This document shows positions 23,654-32,325 of a stretch of 41,986 nucleotides of DNA, piece after piece. The DNA is taken from positions 645,235 through 687,220 of the forward strand of contig CP070736.1 of the NCBI GenBank assembly GCA_020347645.1, given 5' to 3'. The translations under genes were made by a program, and so were the position numbers. Below the pieces are notes generated by a model. It saw only the letters and a list, made by a program, of their open reading frames with translations, was not told the origin of the DNA and searched no databases. This DNA comes from Methanobacteriota archaeon (GTDB taxonomy: Archaea > Thermoplasmatota > Thermoplasmata > UBA10834). Positions within the stretch are counted from its first letter, which is position 1, and each line of letters opens with the position of its first letter.

Positions 23654-24070
23654 TTAGACAAAGTGTTTCTTCAGCACTGCCTCGATATTCTCCCTAGGAT
23701 GGGCTCCTGTCATTCTCTCGATCTGTTGGCCATCCTTGAAGAACAACAGCGTTGGGATGCTGTTTATGCTGAGTGACATTGCGGTCTTCGGAGCCTGATC
23801 CGTATTCAGTTTGGCGAATTCGACCCTTCCCGAATAATCTCTCGCTAGTGCCTCAAGCGTAGGCGCCAACATCTTGCATGGTCCACACCATGGAGCCCAG
23901 CAATCAACTACGAGCTTTGACGAACTCTTGACCTTCTCGTTGAAATCCGCGTCAGACAGATCTACAATACTTCCGGACAAGGCAATCGCTCCCGCATGCA
24001 TCGATAGAAAGTAGGAGTGATATTTAGGACTATCCCCGACCTCGGTCGGAGCAGCGGCTGCTTCGCTCAC
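23654..24070 (-). CDS. Thioredoxin with N-terminal extension
   Basis: Dithiol-disulfide oxidoreductase. The active site WCGPC is at 61-65, followed by the cis-proline segment INSIPTLLFF, so the fold is complete. Compared with a standard thioredoxin of about 105 aa it has an extra 35 or so N-terminal residues (AAAAPTEVGDSPKYHSYFLSM...), weakly hydrophobic but not a clear membrane helix or signal peptide. The GTG start forms a GTGA overlap with the stop of the CARDB gene, which makes it the third cistron of the aglB operon. An internal ATG at 24001 could give a shorter protein. Cys57 near the active site is extra. Confidence 0.93.
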   Translation of the reverse strand: MSEAAAAPTEVGDSPKYHSYFLSMHAGAIALSGSIVDLSDADFNEKVKSSSKLVVDCWAPWCGPCKMLAPTLEALARDYSGRVEFAKLNTDQAPKTAMSLSINSIPTLLFFKDGQQIERMTGAHPRENIEAVLKKHFV

Positions 24071-24876
24071 TTCTTTTTCGGCGAAGGTTTCTGGAGGTAT
24101 GTCAAGAATACGAAAACGGCCATTATTATCACACCGACCGTTAGGATCGCTCCTAGCGGGTTGCTCTCATCACCGACATAGATCGTCAACGAGCAGATAT
24201 TGTTGCCGTTGCTGAACTCGACCAAGTCATTTGCGCCGTCGATTACGACTTTGACGGTATGCTTGCCATCATCGATGTTCGCCCAGGTCCAGTTATAGCT
24301 GAGGACGGTGCTGCTCCCAGCTGCAAGGTCGAACGTCTGGGTTCCTAGATATTCGTCGTCGGCGTAGAACTTGGCGGTCACATTCACCGCGTCGATCGAA
24401 CCGGTGTTGTATACCGTTGCCCTCAGGACTATCGGATCTACCACCCTTATTTCGATCTCCCTCGTCTTTTCCGTGGTGTCACCTGATACGAGATCCTCCG
24501 ATGTGACGTTGAACATTATCTTGATCGTCTGGGGGGCATATCCGGGCATGGTGAGATTCAACTTGAACTTCCCAGAAGAGGATGTTCCCGTTGACGGCGA
24601 TACCAACGAACCCGTCTTGTTGTCGGCAATGATCTCGGCCTTATAGCTGTAATTGCCGCCCAGGTCTCCTGCGGGGCCTCCGGTTACGGTCAGAGCACAC
24701 ACAACCACCTCGGATTTCGCCGCGTATGTCGGGCAGTCGATGCCGATGCTTATGTCGCTGTAAGCTCCGGCATTCCTGGCTAGAGGCAGAACGCCCGCGA
24801 TGGAAATAGCCAATACTGCTGCCAAAAGTGCCGTTGTCATCAACAGTAGTCGAACGCGGCTATCGGATGCCATCAT
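24067..24876 (-). CDS. CARDB-domain secreted membrane-anchored protein, sequon-rich
   Basis: 269 residues. An N-terminal hydrophobic signal segment (about 9-38) is followed by two beta-sandwich regions. The second, RATVYNTGSIDAVNVTAKFYADDEYLGTQTFDLAAGSSTVLSYNWT, is a CARDB-type adhesion domain. A C-terminal membrane helix (about 242-262) ends in a Lys-rich tail. Topology is therefore outside with one anchor. Six Asn-x-Ser/Thr sequons are visible (NYS, NKT, NLT, NVT, NVT, NWT), more than expected for this length, so it may be a substrate of the neighbouring AglB. It overlaps the aglB stop by 4 bases (ATGA). Specific function unknown. Confidence 0.8.
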   Translation of the reverse strand: MMASDSRVRLLLMTTALLAAVLAISIAGVLPLARNAGAYSDISIGIDCPTYAAKSEVVVCALTVTGGPAGDLGGNYSYKAEIIADNKTGSLVSPSTGTSSSGKFKLNLTMPGYAPQTIKIMFNVTSEDLVSGDTTEKTREIEIRVVDPIVLRATVYNTGSIDAVNVTAKFYADDEYLGTQTFDLAAGSSTVLSYNWTWANIDDGKHTVKVVIDGANDLVEFSNGNNICSLTIYVGDESNPLGAILTVGVIIMAVFVFLTYLQKPSPKKK

Positions 24877-27800
24877 CGCGCCTCCCCTTTTCGCTTGCCA
24901 CCCAGACCCTTCCTACGACGAAGCAGAATGAACGCTGCTATGAGTACACCTATAGCGCATGCGAGGCCGATATTCACCATGATATTGGAGCTATCGTACA
25001 CATACGAGACATCGTCCCTGTCGGCCTCGAGATCGCCGGGAAGGATACTGATATCCGGCAGGTAGATCGGCACGGACGTGAAGGTTATTTGGCTCGTGTC
25101 GTTCACCGCGCTGACTACGATCGTAGCTTCAGCGCTCGGATCGGGGTCGTTTCTGAGGGTCGTGTATTCCAGCACGAGCTCCTCTTCACCATTAAAGTCG
25201 ACGCTCAATGTGTCAACCTCTTCAGAGGTGGCAGCGGATATCAGACGTGTGCTCCAGCCGAGGGATTTCAGGGTATCGATGTTCGTGACCTCGACTGCGA
25301 ACTCCGTCCAGACATTGCCCGTGTTGACCACGACGATTGGTGTCTGGACTGTGTCTCCAGACGCTTCATAGGCAGGTTCAGAGATGGTTATCTCCGATCT
25401 GTAGATCGAAGGTACCTTGACAACCAAGTCGACTTCCGCTCTCGCGCTGGAAGAGGACTCGGATCTTATCTGCACGGGAACCACTGAGTCTCCGCCCGGT
25501 GCATCTTCCAGGACCGTTATCTCTGCGACGAACACCGCCTCGTTTCCATTTGTTCCAAAGTCGATGTACTGCGTCGTCGGAACGAATGCCACTTCAAAGC
25601 CTTGTCCATCATAGAAGCAGGTGTAATCGTCACCAATGTTGCCCGTGTTCTCCACTGTGAACGCATAGGTCACAGCCTGGCCAGGAATAGCTGGCAATGC
25701 GACGGACGAATTCCAGTCAGCTTCAACGGAGCGAATGTCATATCTGTTCAGAGCGAAATCGACGAAGACGTCAACGGAGCCGATCTCAACGGATTTCGAT
25801 AGGGAGTATTCGACCGTCATGCCGGCTTCGACCCGTTCGGTATTTGCCGCTAGAACGTAGTCTCCCGACGGAACTAGCACCGAAAAGTAGCCGCTGGAAT
25901 CGCTCCTTACTGATAGCGTCGCATCGCCCTTGGACAGAGTCAAGGGTTCCTCTATGCCGATATCCTCTGCTGTCACCCTGCCGGACAGAAACTTCCCATC
26001 AGAGAAATCGATGTCGAATATCGCCGTCTCATCCCTGGCAACCTCGATGAACCCAAGCGAGACGCTGCTATCCTGGGTGCGCTTTGCATATACCGTGTAG
26101 TCACCGGGCTGCACCTGAGCGGCGTACGAGCCCGATGGGTCTGTGTAAATAGTGACTCCTAGGCCATAGGCGGTGTTGGGCGACAGTACTATCTGTGCCT
26201 GTGTCGGCGAACCGTCGATTCCTGTGGCGACCCCTGTAATCGTGGTGTTGTCCAGGCGCATGTCCATATCTGGATTGAGCGTGACATCTTCAGATGCGAG
26301 GCTAATGATCTCGGAAGCGGTGTATTCCACATATAGGACTCTCCCTCCTTCTGCGAACGTCGATTCGACACTGAAATCCAACGCATAGGACCCTGGTGGC
26401 AACACGATTTCGTACGACCCGTAAGTCGAGGACGTGACCGCTACCGCTACGCCTTCGGGCGTGGTTGCCGTAACCTTGACTGGCTTCGTGGACGGCACGG
26501 AGTCGATATGCGCAACTCCCGTAACGTTGCAGGCCTTCTCGAGCATCAAATCGAACTGTGTCGAACCGATAGCCACATCGGCCTTGACCATGCTCGCGTA
26601 GACCGCATCCCCGATCTTCCCGGAGGCGAAAATCTGATACGTACCCGGCTCAACATAAGCAGAGTAGGTGAAACCGTCGAGTTTCAGAGTTACATCCTCT
26701 GGGCCTTCTATCTTGACTTCGATATCTTCCGCCGCACCGAGTACGTTGCCGTGGAGTTCTACCCTCCTCACTGCCGAGATGTCGTAGACGAATGCGTCTT
26801 CCGAAGGCTCGAATGTCTCGGTCGACAGATATTGAATCCGAGAATCACCACCGAGGAGTGATTCATGGTCTATCTCAACTCGATAATCAGAAGGAGAGAT
26901 TGCGACCGTGAACTGTCCGTCCGTTCCAGTTATGGCGTAAATGGGATCCAGCGTCATGAGATTCGGAAGGAAAGAGACCGTTGCGCCTCGCACACTGACC
27001 GAGTCACAGACGACTCTGCCCGTTACCGTCAGATCATCAGGCGTAGCGAACAGCGTCACATTCTTTGCGTCGTCTCCAAACAAGCCAGGCGTGCTCCATT
27101 CTGAATAACCCGGTTCGGCCAAGGAGAATGTGACTTCGACGCCCTGCTTGGCCATGATCCTGTAGTCGCCTTCATCATCGGCTCTCGTCGTGTAGACTCT
27201 GCCGTACGCATCTGTGACTTCCATTAGAGCGTAGGCGCCGAACTCCGCTTCTCCAATCGAGCCGGAGCTGTCGTCATCCTTCCATAGGGTTCCGGTAACG
27301 ATCACTCCCCTCTCCCCGAGAAGACGTAGGTCGTTCATGTCCGAATCGACCGTCAGCGAACCAGAGTACAAGCCGTCTCCAACAATAGCCCAGCACAAGA
27401 CTTCGTATTGGCCTCCTGGCAGACGAAGGTCAAACTCCCCGAGACCGTTCGTCAAAGAGAATATCCTCGTGCCGTCCTCGGCGATGAACACGACGTGGGT
27501 GTTCTTGATCAAGGTGCTTCGCACACCCCTTGGAGATCCGGTGACCGTGAACGCTGATTCGAGTTGGAGGGTGCCTGTTATGATGTCGGACGCGCAGCCG
27601 TCGATCGTTCTGAAGCCGGCGTAGTCCGCTTCGCCAGCAGAGTAGGCGGAGTACAACGTCCAGTAGCCGCGCGGCACATCTGCCTCCACCCAGCCGAACC
27701 TGTCGGCCAGGCCGGATATGTAGTCTCTTGGATAGTATACGTCATTGATTATGTACGGTGCGTAGGAAACAGGAGTACCATTCTTAGTCACTCTCATCTT

Positions 27801-30800
27801 TATGGTAATCCGCTCGAATGCTGTACAATCGCGTTCGAGCGACCCGCCCTCACCCAGGTTCATGCGCTCGTTAAACAGCATTAGCTCGGGATCATACGTA
27901 ACGAGGTTGTACCTGCCTCCCAAGACCTGTGGGAAGACATACGAGCCCGACTCGTTAGTGACGGCAGCGAACGAATTTTCGAAGAAGGCGTTCTCAAGCA
28001 CCAGCTCCAGACCCGCAACAGGAGCGCCGTCCACGGTCGTCACATTGCCCCTCAATCTAGCGGGTTTCAGCGGGAGGGGCAGCTCGGCCGTCTTTTCCGA
28101 GCTCACGTTGAGCGTCTCGGACATCAACATCTTGGTATCCATCATCTCAGCATAGACCTCATACTGCCCTGGTGGCAGTAGCATGCTGTAGTAGCCATCA
28201 GATATGTCTGCGGCTGTAAGGACGCCGTTGGCTTTGTTCTCAGCGAAGACGACTCCCTCTCCGATCGGGTCGTCATCCTGAGACGTGAAGTTGCCATCCT
28301 CGTTGAGGTCCCAGAAGATGTCGCCTACGAGTTCCCCGCTCTTCACGACGCAATCCTTCGTTATGATGTAATCATACACGCCGTCGAAGTCCAGATCCTG
28401 TCTGACCCTCATGGCCTGATCGTCGGTAACGGTCAGCTCGTATCTGGATATCTCCTGGCTCCCCTGGAGCTTCGTGTTCTTGGCGTCATCTCCTGAGGAT
28501 ACAACCAGAGTTACCTCGCCGAATGGGGCTAGCAGAGAATATCGCCCGTTCGCATCGGTCAGACAAGTGTCATGAGGGATGCCGTACTCGTCCTGCACGG
28601 TCATCCTCGCGCCGGATACGATGGTCCCTTCTTCGGTCGTTACTGTCCCGTTCAAGAACGCGCCATGATAGTACTTCAGGAAGACTGTGCCGCTCATGTA
28701 TAGCGTGCGAGCACCCTGGTCGATTACCCCTTCGATCTCGCCCGCGCTTATCGCCGAAAGCATGTCTTGTGCATCGTCGTAACTCACGGCTCTCCATGCG
28801 TTCTGATGAAACGGCACAAGGTCGGCGGTGTATGGATTGTAGAATGCAGTTCTGTAAACCATTTTGAAATGCGACATATTCCAGCCAGGCATAGGTTGCT
28901 CGTTTTGAATCGTACCGCTGTATCCGGGAAGACCGTCGTTCTGCGCACCCAAGTCTGAGCCGCTGAACCCACACATAGCCCTGTAGAACATGCTATCGTA
29001 GAACATGTCCTTGTACTCTATCACATAGTTGGCGATTGACATATCGGACGTCACCGATTCCAGGGCAATCGTCTGCCCCTGACTGGTGACTGCCTTTATC
29101 TCGAAGAAATCGATGGGGATTGAGCCGCCCTGGATACGCCGGTCTGAGAGTTTGGCCGGAGCATAGAAGATTCCCGTGTTGGTCGCGGATATGGGGAACA
29201 GTCGCGAGTCGACGTTGAAGTAGCGTATCTCCCAGCCGAGGAGTGCGCACAGATCGTCGTAGAACGACACCAGTGAATCGAGGCCGGCATCGCAGAGCAC
29301 CTCCCTTCCGAAAACGATCCGCGCATTGTAGCTGCTAATGTCACTGGCCATAGGGCCGTATCTGTCAGGGTCTTTTATGATCTCATCAGTCAGCTCCGCA
29401 ATCGAACCTGTGAATGCGTTGATCATCTGTTCGCTCGATATGCCGTGCTTCTCGAACAGCGATAGGACCTTCTCCCGTGAGGAAAGCCTTCCGTATCCGG
29501 ATTGGGCCAACTCGAAAGCGAACAGAGCTATCGCATCCTCCTCACCCTGCGCCATCAGAGCGTTGCCGGTGAGTTGGTAGCCGTTCTGGAAGTTGTCCGC
29601 GACGGTCGGATGCTTGCCCTCCTGTACTGCCTCGAAACCGTAGTCCCACCAGGCAACATACGCGGGGCGAGCCGTCTCAGGATACTTGTCGGAATCCTGT
29701 TCCGCAAACCAATCCCAAGCCGACGGATAGTACTGGCTTGGCAGGGGTAATGAATAGCCGAACGCGCCCAAATACCAGTTGGAACCGTTGTATGTGTCGT
29801 ACCCTCCCGGTCTCATGAAGCTAGGCATGCTGAAGTAGACCTGCTTGTCGTATTCACGCTTGCTCTCTGACGGTATGCCTGCGTCCACGCTGTACCAGAC
29901 GTTCGGCATAATGATAAAGAATGCCAGAAAGAGGGCGCCAACGACGTGGCGAATCTTGATGCTCTTTCGGAGAATCTGCTTGATTGAACCGCTTGCTCCG
30001 GAAAAGGATTTTCTCACGCCGCCAAAATCTAGCTTGTCAATTATGATGGTCAGAACCCAACCAGCTGCGAGAGCGAACGCGGGAGCAGCGTTGAACATGA
30101 ATCTACCTGCCGACATCGCCATGAAAATGGCGGCGCTAAGCCAGACGACCATGAATATCGATCCGGCAGCTGTCTGCTTCGGCACCCTCGTTATCGCATA
30201 GAACAGCCCGGCCAACGAAATGAAGAAAGTCACCATGCCAAAGGACATAGCGAGCTCGCTGAACTCAGGCGCACGGGCCTCAGCAATGGTTGAGTACAGT
30301 TTGCTCTGGACGAAGTAGCCCTGACCCGTCATGATGGCCTCGCCGAGAGCTGGGAAAGCAACGGCTATTCCCATGATTCCGATTATCAGCACCAAGGCAA
30401 CCGTCGGAACCGCCATGGTCCACGGATAATCTCTGGACACGACGAACATCATGGCGAATATCATTGCCGCTAGAAAGAGGTACACCGGCACATCGAACCT
30501 GACGCTTATCAGCGTCTGCTCGTAGTATACGGGGAAAGATATCAGATAGCCGAACCCCATCGTCACAAATACTAGCAGAGTCACGCCGAGAGAATCTATG
30601 TTCTTGAACCTATTGAGTAGAATCTGGATAAGAAGATATGCGAGGATAAGCACTGCGACATAAGTAAACCCGACCCAAGCCATGACAACGCAGCCGAAAG
30701 ACACCCCGGCAAGAAGCGCATAAAGCAAGGCGGCCTTGCTGCGCGAAAGATACTGTCCCAGACCAGCGCGAATGCTGGCGATGCTTTTCCAATTGTCGAC

Positions 30801-31454
30801 CCATCGGACATGCTCTTGGATCTTAACAGCTCTGAGCAGGAGATAGAAGGTCAGGACTATGAAAAACAGTATGAACGCATCATGGTCAGCATTTGACAGG
30901 ACGCTTCTCTGAACATGGCTGGGAGTTATTGCCAGAAGGAAGGCCGCGACGAGTCCTGCCCTCCTGCCGAAAGTCTCCTTTCCGAGGAAGTACACGGGCA
31001 CTACCGTCAGCGCTCCCCAAAATGCAGTCGACCAAACGAACATGAAGCCAACAGCGTCGCTCATCGTCTCGAAGAGGTCTTCCGCTATCACTGCGGGGAG
31101 CGCCACAGACATACTGTAGAACGGTGGTCGCGGGTTTCTTATGCCGTCTGGGAAGTTAATCAGCGGATCCCAGTACATGGAATCCCCCGTCTCTACATGA
31201 TAGTCTATGATCCTCCTCCAGTAATACGAGTCCGAACCACCGGACACGATGAAGTCATTATCTACACTCATGTCAAAAGCGAAGTACGATCTGATAAACA
31301 GTGCTAATAGGAAGATGAAGACCATCATGGCTAGGACAGACCAATTCGCCCCGATCCACTTCCTGAACTCGGTAGGCGCTCCTCCCCCACGGAAAAGCTT
31401 GGACAGAAGCGACCTAGGAGGATCATCTCTTGACTCAGACAACGACTCTTCCAC
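24873..31454 (-). CDS. aglB: Giant oligosaccharyltransferase AglB (STT3) with surface-domain C-terminal extension
   Basis: Catalytic subunit that moves a lipid-linked glycan to Asn sequons outside the cell. Residues 1-520 hold about 11-13 membrane helices. The first acidic motif is GGSDSYYW (Asp75), the second NADHDAF (Asp190/Asp192), and the WWDYG acceptor-binding motif is at 602-606. A globular part runs to about 930. Then come about eleven repeats of a CarboxypepD_reg/SdrB-like beta-sandwich (933-1905; recurring GxV...G...YS...PGxY pattern). Two Ig-like domains follow (1914-2125), then a membrane helix (about 2159-2178) and a basic tail. At 2,193 aa it is about twice the usual 850-1,050. 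At least 13 sequons lie in its outer parts. It is first in an operon with the CARDB and thioredoxin genes. GTG start. The frame is continuous and shows no sign of a chimera. Confidence 0.93.
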   Translation of the reverse strand: MEESLSESRDDPPRSLLSKLFRGGGAPTEFRKWIGANWSVLAMMVFIFLLALFIRSYFAFDMSVDNDFIVSGGSDSYYWRRIIDYHVETGDSMYWDPLINFPDGIRNPRPPFYSMSVALPAVIAEDLFETMSDAVGFMFVWSTAFWGALTVVPVYFLGKETFGRRAGLVAAFLLAITPSHVQRSVLSNADHDAFILFFIVLTFYLLLRAVKIQEHVRWVDNWKSIASIRAGLGQYLSRSKAALLYALLAGVSFGCVVMAWVGFTYVAVLILAYLLIQILLNRFKNIDSLGVTLLVFVTMGFGYLISFPVYYEQTLISVRFDVPVYLFLAAMIFAMMFVVSRDYPWTMAVPTVALVLIIGIMGIAVAFPALGEAIMTGQGYFVQSKLYSTIAEARAPEFSELAMSFGMVTFFISLAGLFYAITRVPKQTAAGSIFMVVWLSAAIFMAMSAGRFMFNAAPAFALAAGWVLTIIIDKLDFGGVRKSFSGASGSIKQILRKSIKIRHVVGALFLAFFIIMPNVWYSVDAGIPSESKREYDKQVYFSMPSFMRPGGYDTYNGSNWYLGAFGYSLPLPSQYYPSAWDWFAEQDSDKYPETARPAYVAWWDYGFEAVQEGKHPTVADNFQNGYQLTGNALMAQGEEDAIALFAFELAQSGYGRLSSREKVLSLFEKHGISSEQMINAFTGSIAELTDEIIKDPDRYGPMASDISSYNARIVFGREVLCDAGLDSLVSFYDDLCALLGWEIRYFNVDSRLFPISATNTGIFYAPAKLSDRRIQGGSIPIDFFEIKAVTSQGQTIALESVTSDMSIANYVIEYKDMFYDSMFYRAMCGFSGSDLGAQNDGLPGYSGTIQNEQPMPGWNMSHFKMVYRTAFYNPYTADLVPFHQNAWRAVSYDDAQDMLSAISAGEIEGVIDQGARTLYMSGTVFLKYYHGAFLNGTVTTEEGTIVSGARMTVQDEYGIPHDTCLTDANGRYSLLAPFGEVTLVVSSGDDAKNTKLQGSQEISRYELTVTDDQAMRVRQDLDFDGVYDYIITKDCVVKSGELVGDIFWDLNEDGNFTSQDDDPIGEGVVFAENKANGVLTAADISDGYYSMLLPPGQYEVYAEMMDTKMLMSETLNVSSEKTAELPLPLKPARLRGNVTTVDGAPVAGLELVLENAFFENSFAAVTNESGSYVFPQVLGGRYNLVTYDPELMLFNERMNLGEGGSLERDCTAFERITIKMRVTKNGTPVSYAPYIINDVYYPRDYISGLADRFGWVEADVPRGYWTLYSAYSAGEADYAGFRTIDGCASDIITGTLQLESAFTVTGSPRGVRSTLIKNTHVVFIAEDGTRIFSLTNGLGEFDLRLPGGQYEVLCWAIVGDGLYSGSLTVDSDMNDLRLLGERGVIVTGTLWKDDDSSGSIGEAEFGAYALMEVTDAYGRVYTTRADDEGDYRIMAKQGVEVTFSLAEPGYSEWSTPGLFGDDAKNVTLFATPDDLTVTGRVVCDSVSVRGATVSFLPNLMTLDPIYAITGTDGQFTVAISPSDYRVEIDHESLLGGDSRIQYLSTETFEPSEDAFVYDISAVRRVELHGNVLGAAEDIEVKIEGPEDVTLKLDGFTYSAYVEPGTYQIFASGKIGDAVYASMVKADVAIGSTQFDLMLEKACNVTGVAHIDSVPSTKPVKVTATTPEGVAVAVTSSTYGSYEIVLPPGSYALDFSVESTFAEGGRVLYVEYTASEIISLASEDVTLNPDMDMRLDNTTITGVATGIDGSPTQAQIVLSPNTAYGLGVTIYTDPSGSYAAQVQPGDYTVYAKRTQDSSVSLGFIEVARDETAIFDIDFSDGKFLSGRVTAEDIGIEEPLTLSKGDATLSVRSDSSGYFSVLVPSGDYVLAANTERVEAGMTVEYSLSKSVEIGSVDVFVDFALNRYDIRSVEADWNSSVALPAIPGQAVTYAFTVENTGNIGDDYTCFYDGQGFEVAFVPTTQYIDFGTNGNEAVFVAEITVLEDAPGGDSVVPVQIRSESSSSARAEVDLVVKVPSIYRSEITISEPAYEASGDTVQTPIVVVNTGNVWTEFAVEVTNIDTLKSLGWSTRLISAATSEEVDTLSVDFNGEEELVLEYTTLRNDPDPSAEATIVVSAVNDTSQITFTSVPIYLPDISILPGDLEADRDDVSYVYDSSNIMVNIGLACAIGVLIAAFILLRRRKGLGGKRKGEAR

Positions 31455-31487
31455 CTAGAGGATAGTAGCCCACCGATACCTGGAGGG

Positions 31488-31497
31488 CTATATATAC
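31488..31497 (-). promoter_or_regulatory. TATA box for the aglB operon
   Basis: GTATATATAG on the minus strand. The predicted start site near 31466 leaves a 12-base leader before the GTG. Confidence 0.6.
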
Positions 31498-31594
31498 GTT
31501 GTCGGTGTGGACTGAGACGACAAACTAGCGTCATTGGGGTGTCTGGCATATCGCGACAAGCGGTATGAGGCGGTGTGGAGGGCCGCCCTCGACT

Positions 31595-32236
31595 TCAGAT
31601 GGCGGAGAGGGCCTCTTCTGAGATCTTCCTGGCGGCTTCGCGAGGGTCTTCTGCCTGATATATCGCCCTTCCGACTATAACGTAATCCGCCCCCGCTTCA
31701 AGGGCGGATGATGCTTTTCCACCCTGAGCGCCAACTCCTGGGCTGATGATTTCCAGGTCGCCAACTATGCCCCTCAGTGCAGCGATTCTCTCAGGACGCG
31801 TCGCAGGGGCGACAATGCCTCTTGCACCTACGATTCTTGCCATGTCGGCGATCTCGTCCGCCACGGAGGCGGTGAACTGCTCTCCCCCTGGATGGCTCAT
31901 CTCAGTAACGACGTAAGTCGAACCCTTCGAGGTCTCAACACATGCTCTGACCGAATCTTCACCAGGGAAGCCGTGACAGATGACTGCGCTGGCTCCTCGA
32001 GCCAAGGCCTCCTGCACTATGAGTCTGTTGATGCTTGGGATGTCCGCAATCTTCATGTCGCAAATGACGGGTTTGACCTTTGAGATTTCTGTTATGACCT
32101 GCGGTCCTGCAGCCAGAGTCAATGGCCAATTGATCTTCACGGCGTCCACATAGTCTCGGACTGTTTCAGCTACACGCATGGCCTTCTCGCTTGAGGTCAC
32201 ATCCAGTGCCAGAATTACCCCATTCCTCCTCTCCAT
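31595..32236 (-). CDS. pyrF: Orotidine 5'-phosphate decarboxylase
   Basis: Final step of UMP synthesis. The catalytic charge network is intact from the ATG at 32236: Asp12 in LALDVT, Lys34 in VKINWPL, and the DMKIAD set Asp60-Lys62-Asp65. The phosphate-binding end ISPGVGAQGG and VIVGRAIYQAEDP is also present. 213 aa is the archaeal size. The frame extends upstream to 32338, but that start would add 34 unrelated residues; the TATA-like element at 32258-32268 points to a leaderless start at 32236. Divergent from the radical SAM gene. Confidence 0.96.
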   Translation of the reverse strand: MERRNGVILALDVTSSEKAMRVAETVRDYVDAVKINWPLTLAAGPQVITEISKVKPVICDMKIADIPSINRLIVQEALARGASAVICHGFPGEDSVRACVETSKGSTYVVTEMSHPGGEQFTASVADEIADMARIVGARGIVAPATRPERIAALRGIVGDLEIISPGVGAQGGKASSALEAGADYVIVGRAIYQAEDPREAARKISEEALSAI

Positions 32237-32257
32237 GATGCAGGCCATCACAGGCCA

Positions 32258-32268
32258 AGTTATTAGCC
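32258..32268 (-). promoter_or_regulatory. TATA-like box for pyrF
   Basis: GGCTAATAACT on the minus strand, centred about 27 bases before the ATG at 32236. It decides the start of pyrF. Confidence 0.55.
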
Positions 32269-32292
32269 TTTTGCCCCGGTTCGTCGAAAGAC

Positions 32293-32300
32293 GTTTTATC
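32293..32300 (+). promoter_or_regulatory. TATA-like box for the radical SAM gene
   Basis: GTTTTATC, about 29 bases before the GTG at 32326. A leaderless or near-leaderless mRNA is likely. Confidence 0.45.
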
Positions 32301-32325
32301 GGAGTGAATTGGATACGGTGGTTCA

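Noticed and set aside
24873-28700. Repeats of aglB as a separate surface-protein gene joined by an assembly error
   Set aside because: The reading frame is continuous, no internal start with promoter was seen at the junction, and base composition is even across it. It remains worth checking with other data.
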